Source: Nitrospirales bacterium (GTDB lineage: Bacteria > Nitrospirota > Nitrospiria > Nitrospirales > UBA8639). From it: a stretch of 39,455 nt of DNA. The translations under genes were made by a program, and so were the position numbers. A model generated the notes under the pieces. It saw only the letters and a program-made list of their open reading frames with translations. It was not told where the DNA came from and searched no databases. Positions within the stretch are counted from its first letter, which is position 1. Each line of letters begins with the position of its first letter. The DNA is taken from positions 1-39,455 of the forward strand of contig BQIW01000039.1 of assembly GCA_021604105.1 (NCBI GenBank), in the 5' to 3' direction. Shown here piece by piece: positions 17,333-26,186 of this stretch.

Positions 17333-18595
17333 TTATGGAGCGGAGTTCGGACAGCAATGGGTTGTGGTGCAGGCTGTGCGAACGAGAGCCTTGACGTGGT
17401 TTCTTTTCACCAATTCCTCATTGTTCATATAATTTCTCATGGACGTGGCGACAATCGAATTGCCGAGGCGGGAGAAGTGTCCCCACTTTCCAACCGTGAG
17501 TCGATCTGTGGGTAGCGCAGGGTCAAAGGCAACCAAGGCATCTAATATGTCAACAACCCGGCCACCTTTTTTGTGTACATGCTCCAGCAGTGGTTCATAC
17601 CGTTTCCCCTGGTGCCTGCGGTGCCTTCTGAAATCACCGAGGTCCGGAAAGATGACAATGACCGGTAAGGATTCATGCCGGAGGGCGGCACAATAGAACT
17701 CCTCAAGCAGTCTTGTGGTGAGGCGGAAGCCTTCTGAATGGACGGCATAAGACCCTTCAGGTGTCACCACCGGATTGAGCCTTTCCTTCACACTTCGAGT
17801 GGCAATCTTCAGGAGACGCATGGAAGGCAGCAGATCCATTGGTCCCGCCAAATATTTTATCTGATAAAAATAATCATGGGTCCCGATCTCCCGGAGCACG
17901 GCCTCATCGTTTCTGACGAGACGCCAATAATCGCCGGTGGTCGTTAAGGGATTATTGAGGAGTACAAGGCTATCGTTCTCAAGAAGGAATCGTGGTTTGG
18001 TATAGAAATTCGTCGCATAGGAAGAATGGTAGAACGGACGAAACACATTTAAATTGCGATAGATGTTTTCAGACATAAATCCAATGAGGACGATGTCAGA
18101 ATTAAACGGGATTCCGTCCTGCCTATACAGCATGTATGCCTGATCCAACCCATACGCGCCGACGCCGAAATTCAGGACCTCAATGCGAGGATCCTGCTCT
18201 TCTAACTGATGCTCCCATGTATCCTCGTTCGCGACTTCCTCTCCGAAGGTGAATGAGTCGCCGAATGCCGAGACTCTTACGACTTCCGGATGAATACTAT
18301 GAGCAAAATCATGATCTGCTCTGATGCCTTGAGAGTTAATTCTGACGTCCTTCGAGTGAGAATGCGGTTTGGGTGCCCAGCCCAACACGGGGTGGTGGCC
18401 GCTTAGAGGGACTCTGTCCTCAAGGCGGCGTTGAATAAGTTGCTTTTGTTCCTGCGAAAGCCGGGAAGCCAGGGGTTGATAGCTCACTCCCTTGCCTTGG
18501 AGAAGGTGCAAGCCCAGGTAGGAAATGCCTTCCATGCTGCCATACACCAAACACGCTAAAAGGATGGATAACAATACAGACTTGTGTTTGATCAT
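17333..18595 (-). CDS. exported or anchored SGNH/GDSL hydrolase family protein
   Basis: A 420-residue protein. An N-terminal hydrophobic segment (residues 6-20) anchors or exports it. The hydrolase domain begins with FGDSFTFGEEV (111-121, Ser114), followed by NFGVGAYG (142-149) and GFMSENIYRN (172-181, Asn177). A late His (WGHFSRLGN, His373) is the likely catalytic base. The stretch after residue 390 (Cys- and Thr-rich tail) does not look conserved. Hand-counted G+C over 17941-18240 is 45%, low like the other SGNH gene at 7590, though the two proteins are only distantly alike. It probably acts on acylated surface polysaccharide or lipid; no glycan cluster adjoins. The ATG at 18595 lacks a clear Shine-Dalgarno. 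Confidence 0.78.
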   Translation of the reverse strand: MIKHKSVLLSILLACLVYGSMEGISYLGLHLLQGKGVSYQPLASRLSQEQKQLIQRRLEDRVPLSGHHPVLGWAPKPHSHSKDVRINSQGIRADHDFAHSIHPEVVRVSAFGDSFTFGEEVANEDTWEHQLEEQDPRIEVLNFGVGAYGLDQAYMLYRQDGIPFNSDIVLIGFMSENIYRNLNVFRPFYHSSYATNFYTKPRFLLENDSLVLLNNPLTTTGDYWRLVRNDEAVLREIGTHDYFYQIKYLAGPMDLLPSMRLLKIATRSVKERLNPVVTPEGSYAVHSEGFRLTTRLLEEFYCAALRHESLPVIVIFPDLGDFRRHRRHQGKRYEPLLEHVHKKGGRVVDILDALVAFDPALPTDRLTVGKWGHFSRLGNSIVATSMRNYMNNEELVKRNHVKALVRTACTTTHCCPNSAP

Positions 18596-18663
18596 TGGAT
18601 CATTGATGTATCGGAACTTCCATCTACATTATTATAAAGGGTATTTCTCAAAAGACCATGAGA

Positions 18664-18878
18664 GGGAGTGTTGAATAATAAGGATGTTCAAGGGCAAATT
18701 TGCGCAGGATGAGATTCCTCATCAAAGGCTCCGGGTCGGTTCAAAAAAGCATGCCCTGAGTCTTCCCGAAGGGTCCGTCCAGCAAAGCCGCAGCCGTTTT
18801 TACGCGCGGAGCGTACGCTTCGTACGTGAGCACGGGAAAATGGCGAGAACGCACCTGGCGGATTTTTTCAACAGACCC
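18664..18878 (+). mobile_element. MITE-like element, copy B (215 bp)
   Basis: A full-length short-form copy running from GGGAGTGTTGA to TCAACAGACCC. It contains the internal hairpin GATGAG-ATTC-CTCATC and the palindromic GTACGnnn region, but lacks the 26-bp internal segment of copies A and C. Flanking bases (ATGAGA on the left, ATAGGC on the right) are only partly alike, so the target duplication is not convincing at this site. It lies upstream of both the SGNH gene and lhr. Confidence 0.72.
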
Positions 18879-19138
18879 ATAGGCCAAATCTGAAACCTGA
18901 TGGTTTCGCATCCCTGGTACTAAATGGCTCATACGGCTTAGAATCCCGAGGATCTCCATTTGCGGCAAAGTCAGCTTTGCTTGGGGCATTCCAATCCGGA
19001 GTTGGACCTTTGCACTGTACCTAAGAGGAACACCGTCGTCCCGGTGTATGTTTGTCCTTAATGGAAACGAGAAAGTACAATGAGGATTGCCTTCCAATTG
19101 GATGTTAGTGCCAACATTAGGAGAGCGTAACGGATTTT

Positions 19139-22100
19139 ATGCCCCTTCAATCGTTTCATCCGGTCGTGCAGGAATGGTTCAGGACCCGGTTGGGTGAACC
19201 GACCGAGGTGCAGCGAGCCAGTTGGCCTGCCATTCACTCCGGACATCATTCGCTCATCTCCGCACCCACGGGCTCCGGGAAAACGCTGGCAGCCTTTCTT
19301 ACTTGCATCGACCATTTACTACGCCAGGCGATTAACGGGGAGTTGGAAGATGGCGTGCAGGTTATCTATGTGTCGCCGCTAAGGGCGCTGAGTCATGACA
19401 TTCACAAAAATTTGGAACTGCCATTGGCGGAGATTAGCGAACTGGCTCTGTCTGCCGGGTTTTTGGGACCGAGAATTCGTGTGGAAGTTCGGACCGGTGA
19501 TACGCCTCCCGCGCAACGCCAGCAACAGGTCAAACATCCGCCTCACATTTTGGTCACCACGCCGGAGTCGTTATTTCTTTTGGTGACGGCGAAACGGAGC
19601 CGCGAACTCTTATCCGGTGTGCATACGGTGATTGTTGATGAAATTCATGCCCTCGCACCCAATAAACGTGGCGCGCATCTGACGTTATCCCTTGAGCGAT
19701 TGGATGCTGTGACCTCCCGGCGGTTGGTGCGCATCGGCCTGTCCGCTACGCAGCGACCCTTGGAGACCGTGGCACAATTTCTATTGGGTGAATCCGTCCA
19801 TCGCGCGAAGGCTCAGCAACCCTCTCTCTTTGACTCTTCACATTGTCACATTGTGGATATCGGCCATCGTCGGCAGTTGGATCTGCAGGTGGAAGTCCCG
19901 AAGGATGAACTCGGCGCGATTGCCACGAATGCCATTTGGTCGGAGATCTATGATCGGATTGCCGACATCGCCGGGCCGCGTCGGTCGACCCTGGTGTTTG
20001 TGAATACGCGCCGGATGGCAGAACGGGTGGCCCATCATCTGGAAGAACGTTTAGGTGAGAACCAGGTAGCGTCGCATCATGGCAGTTTGTCACGCAAACT
20101 TCGTTTGCATGCGGAAGAACGATTAAAGTCCGGTCAAATTAAGGTGATGGTGGCGACTGCATCCTTAGAGTTGGGGATCGACATCGGTTGTATTGATGTG
20201 GTGTGTCAGATCGGATCCCCCCGTGCGATTGCCACATGTCTTCAGCGGGTGGGGCGGGCAGGCCATCAGGTGGGGGCGGTTCCCCAGGGGCGACTGTTTT
20301 GTACGACCCGGGATGAATTAGTCGAATGTGCGGCAGTGGTCCGGGCGATCCGGCAGGGGCAATTGGAAATTCTTAAAATTCCACCTGCCCCGTTGGATAT
20401 TCTGATTCAACAGATCATTGCGGAAGTCGCGGCGCAGGAATGGGATGCACGTGATCTCTTTGCATTGTGCCGGTCGGCCTATCCGTATCGGGAGTTAACG
20501 TGGGAAAGCTTTGAATCCGTGCTGCAGCTGGTGGCCGAGGGATTTGTGCCGGGGCGCAGACGGCTGTATGCGTTGATAAGTTATGATCGTCATGAAGGCA
20601 GGCTCCGGCCGAAACGTGGAGGCCGGTTGGCGGCGTTGACCTCCGGTGGAGCGATTCCTGAAACGGCCACCTATCAGGTCGTGGCAGAACCCGATGGAAT
20701 CGTGGTGGGGACGGTAGACGAAGACTTCGCGATTGAGAGTCTGGCGGGAGATATTATGCTGCTGGGTGCGACCTCCTGGCGCATTCGTGGAATAGAAACG
20801 GGAAAAATCCGTGTAGAAGATGCGCATGGCGCCCCGCCCAACATCCCTTTCTGGCGAGGGGAAGCCCCGTCACGGTCACTGGAATTATCTCAGGCTGTGG
20901 CCGATGTGCGAGAGCAGATCTTTCATGTGCTTGAACAGGGTGCTGCTCCCGGAGATGAGACCTCGCGGCATTGGTTGTATGAGGAATGCGGAGTTGATGC
21001 GGCCGGTGCTGATCAATTGCTGGCCTATGTAGCCGGCGGGACACAGATCCTCGGAGGTGTCCCGACGCAGACCTGTGTGATTGCGGAACGGTTCTTTGAT
21101 GAAGCCGGCGGGATGCAACTGGTGTTGCATGCCCCGTTTGGTGGAAGGCTCAACCGCGCATGGGGGCTGGCGTTACGCAAACGATTTTGTGTGAATTTTG
21201 ATTTTGAATTGCAGGCGGCCGCCACCGATGACGGGTTGGTCCTGTCGCTTGGTGAGCAGCATAGTTTTCCCCTGGAGGCCATTTTTGGATTTGTGCATTC
21301 CAACACGGTGCGGGAAGTGCTTATCCAAGCCTCACTGGCGACTCCGCTCTTTCTTACCCGTTGGCGATGGAATGTGACCCGGGCGTTGGCGCTTTTGCGG
21401 TTTCAACGCGGCAAACGTGTGCCGGTGCATCTTCAACGCATGCGGGCGGAAGATTTATTGGCGGCGGCCTTTCCGATGGCCGCGGCTTGTGGCGATAACC
21501 ATGTTGGAGATATTCCCGTGCCGGATCATCAGTTGGTCCAGGAAACGCTGCATGACTGTTTGACGGAGGCCATGGATCTGGCGGGCCTGTGTCAGGTGCT
21601 TGAGCGAATCGAGAATCAGGAGATTCAGGTGCGGGTGGTGGAATCGCCTGCGCCTTCGTTGTTTGCCCATGAGATTTTACATGCCAACCCCTATGCGTTC
21701 CTGGATGATGCGCCGCTCGAAGAACGACGTGCGCGTGCCGTGAATCTTCGGCGGACCTCGTCCTCTGCCTTTGACGGGAACATTGGGACATTGGATGCGG
21801 CAGCGATTGATGCGGTGGTTGAAGAAGCCTGGCCGTTGATTCGTGATGCCGATGAACTGTTCGACGTGCTTCAGGTTCTGGGATGGTTGCCATTCGCCAT
21901 GGGTGAGGCGTGGCAGGGGTTTGGTGATGCGTTACTGTCGTGTGGCCGTCTCCTCGTGTTGCGTGTGCCGGTTGAGGGACTTCCGGAGACGAAAGCCGCT
22001 GAGGGTTGGACCACCAAAGAACATCTGACGCGTCTTCAGGCCTTGTTCCCGGAGGCAAAGGTGGTGGCCGGTCTACAGAATTCACGTGTCGTGTCTGTGG

Positions 22101-23572
22101 GAGAAAAATCGGTCACGGCAGCATCTGCTGCACGTGATGTCGTGCAAGGCTGGATGCCGCACGTCGGTCCGGTGACTGCTGATGAATTGGCAAGGAGATT
22201 ACATGTGCCTGGGCTACTCGCGCAGCAGGCTTTGTTGCAATTGGAAAGAGAAGGTCAGGTCCTTCGAGGTCATTTTCGTCCTTCCTCCCGGATTGAGTCT
22301 TTGACCCGTTCCTCGACGAGAGAAGAACAGAGGATTGATACCCATGCAGTCGCAGAAGAATGGTGTGACCGCAGTCTTCTCGCTCGTATTCATCGGCGTA
22401 CGGTCACGTCTTTGCGCCGGGAAATCGAGCCGGTTGCCGCATCGGATTTTATGCGGTTTCTCTTTCGATGGCAGCATCGAGCGCCTGGAACACAATTACA
22501 CGGAGAAGCCGGGCTACGTGAAGTGATTCACCAGTTGGCAGGATTTGAAGCGCCGGCTTCGGCCTGGGAACCTTCGCTTTTCACCACCCGCCTGGCTCAC
22601 TACAAACCTGAATGGCTGGATCATTTGTGTCTGCGCGGGGAAGTGGCCTGGGGACGTCTGACTCCTCCGGAAAGCAAGGGCACCCTCTTACCTGTGGTAG
22701 GGACAGAACCGGGAACAGACGCCTATGCCTTAGATACCGGTGCCGCCGTTCCGGTATTCCGCCCGCTGACGCCGACCAGGCTGGCTCCCATAAGTTTTTT
22801 GCGACGGCAGGATGTCAGTTGGATATTGGGTATGGCCAAACCGGGAACATCTGTAGGGCCGCTTGGAATGAGGTTGCATCTGAGTGGTGTGGCACAAGCC
22901 GTTTGGGATTGTCTGGATCGTCGTGGCGCATGTTTTTTTGCGGACTTGACCGGTCGAACGGGACATCTGGCCGCGGAAGTGGAGCAGGCCTTGTGGGAAC
23001 TGGTAGCCACAGGGTTGGTGACCGCTGACGGGTTTGATCCCATGCGGGCGCTGCTCGATCCTCGACGCCGTCGGGCCGAGGGCAAGGATCGCGCGCGACG
23101 GCCGGGGCAGAGCGTCGGGCGTTGGGATCTGTTCCAGGGCGATCCTGGGGCACATGATGAGGAACCGCAGGTTCGTCCTCATCCACATGAGCAGTGGGCT
23201 AGGCAATTGGCGCATCGTTATGGGGTAGTCTTCCGGGATCTGCTCAAACGGGAATCATTGCCGGTGACCTGGCGGGAACTGTTGGTCCAATACCGAAAGC
23301 TGGAATGGCGGGGTGAGATGCGGGGTGGCCGGTTTGTGAATGGGTTTACGGGGGAACAGTTCGCATTGCCGGAGGCGGTGGAATCGTTGCGGGCGGTACG
23401 CCGTGATATTCAAGCCGGGGCGCAAGAGATTCGTCTATCGGCCGCCGATCCGTTAAATCTGGTCGGCATCATTTTGCCGGGCGAACGGATCTCCGCGAAC
23501 ACGACCAAACCGATTGTGTTCCGAAATGGTGTACCGTCTGCCGATATAGCCTGCGTAGTCAGTCTGGGTTGA
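19139..23572 (+). CDS. lhr: Lhr-type superfamily 2 DNA/RNA helicase
   Basis: A 1477-residue large helicase of the Lhr family, close to the length of E. coli Lhr. The N-terminal helicase core has a Q motif (Gln25), Walker A APTGSGKT (42-49), SPLRAL (79-84), TTPESL (140-145), DEIH (167-170), LSATQ (201-205), and further on SLELGIDIG and QRVGRAGH. After the two RecA domains come the winged-helix domain and the long Lhr C-terminal region (DUF/Lhr-CTD), ending in an oligomerisation-type domain. Lhr unwinds DNA and RNA-DNA hybrids and is linked to repair of crosslinks and oxidative damage. The ATG at 19139 has AGGAG 15 bases upstream, an unusually long spacing. The TGA overlaps the TTG start of the VanZ-domain gene, so the two are probably co-translated. 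Confidence 0.95.
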   Translation: MPLQSFHPVVQEWFRTRLGEPTEVQRASWPAIHSGHHSLISAPTGSGKTLAAFLTCIDHLLRQAINGELEDGVQVIYVSPLRALSHDIHKNLELPLAEISELALSAGFLGPRIRVEVRTGDTPPAQRQQQVKHPPHILVTTPESLFLLVTAKRSRELLSGVHTVIVDEIHALAPNKRGAHLTLSLERLDAVTSRRLVRIGLSATQRPLETVAQFLLGESVHRAKAQQPSLFDSSHCHIVDIGHRRQLDLQVEVPKDELGAIATNAIWSEIYDRIADIAGPRRSTLVFVNTRRMAERVAHHLEERLGENQVASHHGSLSRKLRLHAEERLKSGQIKVMVATASLELGIDIGCIDVVCQIGSPRAIATCLQRVGRAGHQVGAVPQGRLFCTTRDELVECAAVVRAIRQGQLEILKIPPAPLDILIQQIIAEVAAQEWDARDLFALCRSAYPYRELTWESFESVLQLVAEGFVPGRRRLYALISYDRHEGRLRPKRGGRLAALTSGGAIPETATYQVVAEPDGIVVGTVDEDFAIESLAGDIMLLGATSWRIRGIETGKIRVEDAHGAPPNIPFWRGEAPSRSLELSQAVADVREQIFHVLEQGAAPGDETSRHWLYEECGVDAAGADQLLAYVAGGTQILGGVPTQTCVIAERFFDEAGGMQLVLHAPFGGRLNRAWGLALRKRFCVNFDFELQAAATDDGLVLSLGEQHSFPLEAIFGFVHSNTVREVLIQASLATPLFLTRWRWNVTRALALLRFQRGKRVPVHLQRMRAEDLLAAAFPMAAACGDNHVGDIPVPDHQLVQETLHDCLTEAMDLAGLCQVLERIENQEIQVRVVESPAPSLFAHEILHANPYAFLDDAPLEERRARAVNLRRTSSSAFDGNIGTLDAAAIDAVVEEAWPLIRDADELFDVLQVLGWLPFAMGEAWQGFGDALLSCGRLLVLRVPVEGLPETKAAEGWTTKEHLTRLQALFPEAKVVAGLQNSRVVSVGEKSVTAASAARDVVQGWMPHVGPVTADELARRLHVPGLLAQQALLQLEREGQVLRGHFRPSSRIESLTRSSTREEQRIDTHAVAEEWCDRSLLARIHRRTVTSLRREIEPVAASDFMRFLFRWQHRAPGTQLHGEAGLREVIHQLAGFEAPASAWEPSLFTTRLAHYKPEWLDHLCLRGEVAWGRLTPPESKGTLLPVVGTEPGTDAYALDTGAAVPVFRPLTPTRLAPISFLRRQDVSWILGMAKPGTSVGPLGMRLHLSGVAQAVWDCLDRRGACFFADLTGRTGHLAAEVEQALWELVATGLVTADGFDPMRALLDPRRRRAEGKDRARRPGQSVGRWDLFQGDPGAHDEEPQVRPHPHEQWARQLAHRYGVVFRDLLKRESLPVTWRELLVQYRKLEWRGEMRGGRFVNGFTGEQFALPEAVESLRAVRRDIQAGAQEIRLSAADPLNLVGIILPGERISANTTKPIVFRNGVPSADIACVVSLG

Positions 23573-24594
23573 TCGAGCCTGTTGTGACAGATCAGACAGC
23601 CCAGCAATCCAATCAGCGATCCATGGCATCCCGGTTTATGGTCCCGGGTCTGGTGTTGGTCCTCTTGGGACTGCTGGCCCTCCCTTGGATTCCCATACCC
23701 TCCGATACTCATCTTTGGAATGTCTTCAATGACTTTGGCCATGTTCCCCTGTATGGCGGCGTGGCTCTCATCTTGTTGTTTCTTGCACGGCAATTTGGTG
23801 AACCACGGGGGTGGTCTCTGGTCAGCCAGTATGTCATAGCTGTTATAGGCGTGGTGCTGCTGGGTGTGGTGAGCGAAGGCATCCAAGTATGGATGCCGAG
23901 TCGGCATTCAGAATTGGCGGATTTTCTTCGTGATGTGGTGGGGGCCGTGTGTGCGCTGGGTATTTTTCTCACGCTCGATCGCCATCTTGCTGGAAAATGG
24001 GTCGTGTGGCAGCAGGCTCCACGAAAACACCTGGTCTACGCCGGAGTCGGGTTGCTCATCGTGATCGTCTTGAGTCCGGTGTTCACGTGGTCTTATGCGT
24101 ATTGGGACCGAACCGCGCGATTCCCATCGCTCTGTCAATTTTCTTCCGAGTGGGAAATGATGTTCGTCCAGGCGACGGATAGTGAACTCCGGATTGTTCC
24201 TCCGCCGGTAGGCTGGGACAAATCCCGGAACGATATAGTGGGCCATGTCATGTTTTATCCGGAGAAATATCCTGGCATTCGAATTGACGAACCCTATCCG
24301 GATTGGCGAGGGTTTTCGCATTTCCGCGTTGAGGTGTATTCCGAATTGCCCGTGGCACAATCGCTGGCCATTCGAATTGATGATGCTCATCATACTCACG
24401 AATATGCGGATCGGTTCAATCAGGCCATCACCATTTCGCCGGGGCTCAACCATATTCACATTCTTTTGGATGATATCCGTCACGCCCCGCTTGACCGGGA
24501 ATTGGATCTCAGCGCGATCAAGAGTGTTACGCTCTTTGCCATACGCCCACCGGAAGAATTTTCGCTGTACCTTGATGATATGCGCCTCGAATAG
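23569..24594 (+). CDS. VanZ-domain membrane protein with C-terminal soluble domain
   Basis: A 341-residue protein. After a short polar N-terminus come about four transmembrane segments with the VanZ pattern, including FGHVPLYGGVALILLF and EGIQVWMPSRHSELADFLRDVVGA. A further helix (around residues 160-180) leads into an extracytoplasmic domain of about 150 residues ending FSLYLDDMRLE, which looks like a beta-sandwich carbohydrate-binding or CIA30-like fold. VanZ itself gives low-level teicoplanin resistance, but most VanZ-domain proteins have no known role. The TTG at 23569 overlaps the lhr stop; alternatives are GTG 23584 and ATG 23623, the latter still leaving the whole VanZ domain. The pairing with lhr is by overlap, not by known function. 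Confidence 0.78.
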   Translation: MIEPVVTDQTAQQSNQRSMASRFMVPGLVLVLLGLLALPWIPIPSDTHLWNVFNDFGHVPLYGGVALILLFLARQFGEPRGWSLVSQYVIAVIGVVLLGVVSEGIQVWMPSRHSELADFLRDVVGAVCALGIFLTLDRHLAGKWVVWQQAPRKHLVYAGVGLLIVIVLSPVFTWSYAYWDRTARFPSLCQFSSEWEMMFVQATDSELRIVPPPVGWDKSRNDIVGHVMFYPEKYPGIRIDEPYPDWRGFSHFRVEVYSELPVAQSLAIRIDDAHHTHEYADRFNQAITISPGLNHIHILLDDIRHAPLDRELDLSAIKSVTLFAIRPPEEFSLYLDDMRLE

Positions 24595-24753
24595 AGTCGC
24601 CAGTGCTAAGCCGACGGAGTCTCTAGCCGTTTTGTCGCGCATCCCATTGTCAGGCACCCACCTTTGAAATGGGCGGTGGCATCGACCATAGCAATCCCGG
24701 GTGGTCACTGGCCGGAGTTGAGTAAAGGTCGGCGTTGTCTTTGAAACCTGCTA

Positions 24754-24992
24754 GGGTCTGTTGAAAAAAGCCGCCAGCGGCGTTCTCGCCATTTTTCCGT
24801 GCTCACGTACTCAGCGTACGCTTCGCGCGAAAAAACGGCTGTGGCCTTTCCTTCGAGGGGCCTCAGGACAGGACTGGACGGACCCTTCGGGAAGACTCAG
24901 GGCATGCTTTTTTGAACCGACCCGGAGTCTTTGATGAGTAATCTCATCCTGGGCCAATTTGCCCTTGAAAATCTTTATTATTTAGCACTCCC
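24754..24992 (-). mobile_element. MITE-like element, copy C (239 bp, long form)
   Basis: This copy is inverted relative to the others: GGGTCTGTTGA opens it at 24754 and the complement of GGGAGTG closes it at 24992. It is flanked by direct repeats TGCTA (extendable to CCTGCTAG, 24747-24754 and 24991-24998, if end bases are shared), a good target-site duplication. It carries the internal 26-bp segment, with CCTTCGAGGGGCCTCAGGAC starting at 24850. It also contains the hairpin GATGAG-TAAT-CTCATC (read on the plus strand) near its right side. Confidence 0.78.
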
Positions 24993-24995
24993 TGC

Positions 24996-25023
24996 TAGAC
25001 AAATGGACACAGGTGAGTACAAT
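24996..25023 (+). promoter_or_regulatory. candidate sigma70-type promoter
   Basis: TAGACA (24996-25001) and TACAAT (25018-25023) each match the -35 and -10 consensus at five of six positions with a 16-base spacer. The site points at the lipoprotein gene. Its -35 begins within the direct repeat that borders MITE copy C. Confidence 0.4.
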
Positions 25024-25152
25024 AGATTCAGATCTAGCTGTTTCATGGATCGATAAGGTCGATGATGGGACAGAGGACGAATGCATCATAAATCCGATCA
25101 TGTCTGGCGGGCGATTCCTACCTTGACTCCCAATAGAAAAGGCATATTTCCA

Positions 25153-25638
25153 ATGGTATCTGACATCATGACATGTCCCTCCGCATTTGCTGTTCGCTGG
25201 GTTCTCTGGGTTTTGGCTTGCTTGCAACTTGGGCTGGTTGGTTGCCAGGTCACGTTAATTTCTTCGTATGATCCCGAAATGGATCGGACGGCAACCTCGC
25301 TCCAAAAACGGATGGATGCCTTTTTAACCAGACTCGAAACGCATGCCGGGGAATCGCAGGCTCACTATTCGTGGGATGAGGTCTTTTATCATGACTATCT
25401 GGTCGAACTTCGTTCCCTGCAATTGCGCTCGCAGAGCGATCCCGCGAATGAGTTCACAGCCAAACAGTTGACGCTCATGATGGATAATTTTGAGCAACTC
25501 CGATTGGCCCATCAAGGGGGGCCCCTTCCGGTTTCCACGATACAGGCCACGCGAGATTTATTTAATCAAGGCTGGCAGGCCATTATTGCGCAAGAAATCG
25601 CCAAGCGGCGAGGCGTGGATCCCCAGAGATTGGATTGA
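25153..25638 (+). CDS. small lipoprotein, unknown function
   Basis: A 161-residue protein from ATG 25153. The first 30 residues form a signal peptide (RWVLWVLACLQLGLVG) ending in a lipobox, LVGC, with Cys31 as the lipidation site. The mature part is mostly helical and acidic/basic mixed, rich in Leu, Gln and Arg (LQKRMDAFLTRLETHAGE, EFTAKQLTLMMDNFEQLRLAH), suggesting a small helical bundle. It would sit in the outer membrane or the outer leaf of the inner membrane. No family is recognised. Other in-frame ATGs exist at 25081 (adds 24 residues with no signal character) and 25168. The nearest upstream feature is MITE copy C and its adjoining promoter candidate. Confidence 0.68.
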   Translation: MVSDIMTCPSAFAVRWVLWVLACLQLGLVGCQVTLISSYDPEMDRTATSLQKRMDAFLTRLETHAGESQAHYSWDEVFYHDYLVELRSLQLRSQSDPANEFTAKQLTLMMDNFEQLRLAHQGGPLPVSTIQATRDLFNQGWQAIIAQEIAKRRGVDPQRLD

Positions 25639-25771
25639 GCGACCGGGGGATGCTGTAGGATGGTGTGAAACCTGAATGGTGTGGCTTAAAATATTGAATC
25701 ATACAACAGGGGTTTTTATCATGCTGCGAAACAATCTTGACCGGACTAAGGCCCTTCGCTAAGATCTGCGT

Positions 25772-26047
25772 ATGCCTAGGCCACCATTTCCGACAGGTCC
25801 TCGACCAACCTCACGGATGGCTGGAGCTCGCCCAGCGGCTCCTCCAGGCACACCCAAGCAATTCGATTCGCTTCGAGCATCCTTGCTGTTTTGTCCGAAA
25901 TGTCAGACCGCCACACCAGCCCGTGAACGTCTTCTTTTAGTGCTTCCTACCGGAAGTCTCTATGAATACCTCTGTGCCCATTGCGGGACCTCCACCGGCT
26001 CTAAAACCGATCAGGCTCAAAGCGAAGTTCGCCTCATCACACCTTAA
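25772..26047 (+). CDS. small zinc-ribbon protein
   Basis: A 91-residue protein whose second half holds two CxxC pairs, FCPKCQTATPA and YLCAHCGTSTG, separated by about 25 residues with a beta-hairpin-like LLLVLPTGSLYEY between them. This is a typical zinc-ribbon layout. The first 35 residues are Pro/Arg/Gly-rich and may be non-conserved or wrongly assigned, since the ATG at 25772 has no clear ribosome binding site and the true start may lie later. The role is unknown; such proteins often bind nucleic acid or act as adaptors. It lies 130 bp after the lipoprotein gene on the same strand and converges on the MutS-like gene. Confidence 0.5.
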   Translation: MPRPPFPTGPRPTSRMAGARPAAPPGTPKQFDSLRASLLFCPKCQTATPARERLLLVLPTGSLYEYLCAHCGTSTGSKTDQAQSEVRLITP

Positions 26048-26186
26048 TTCCTCTTGCCTGGTTTTTTGACACCGGATTGTGCTGCTTTGACTTGGTTCTC
26101 CTGGTTTTTCCCTTCGGTCGTTCCCGCAGGTAGTCACGGTGGCCATGTCACCTCCGTCATCCCCTTCATTCGTTAAGCGTGATCCC

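Noticed and set aside
25721-25762. 13-codon frame MLRNNLDRTKALR with AGGGG upstream, before the zinc-ribbon gene
   Set aside because: A leader peptide was considered, but there is no run of a single amino acid codon and no attenuator-type hairpin following it.
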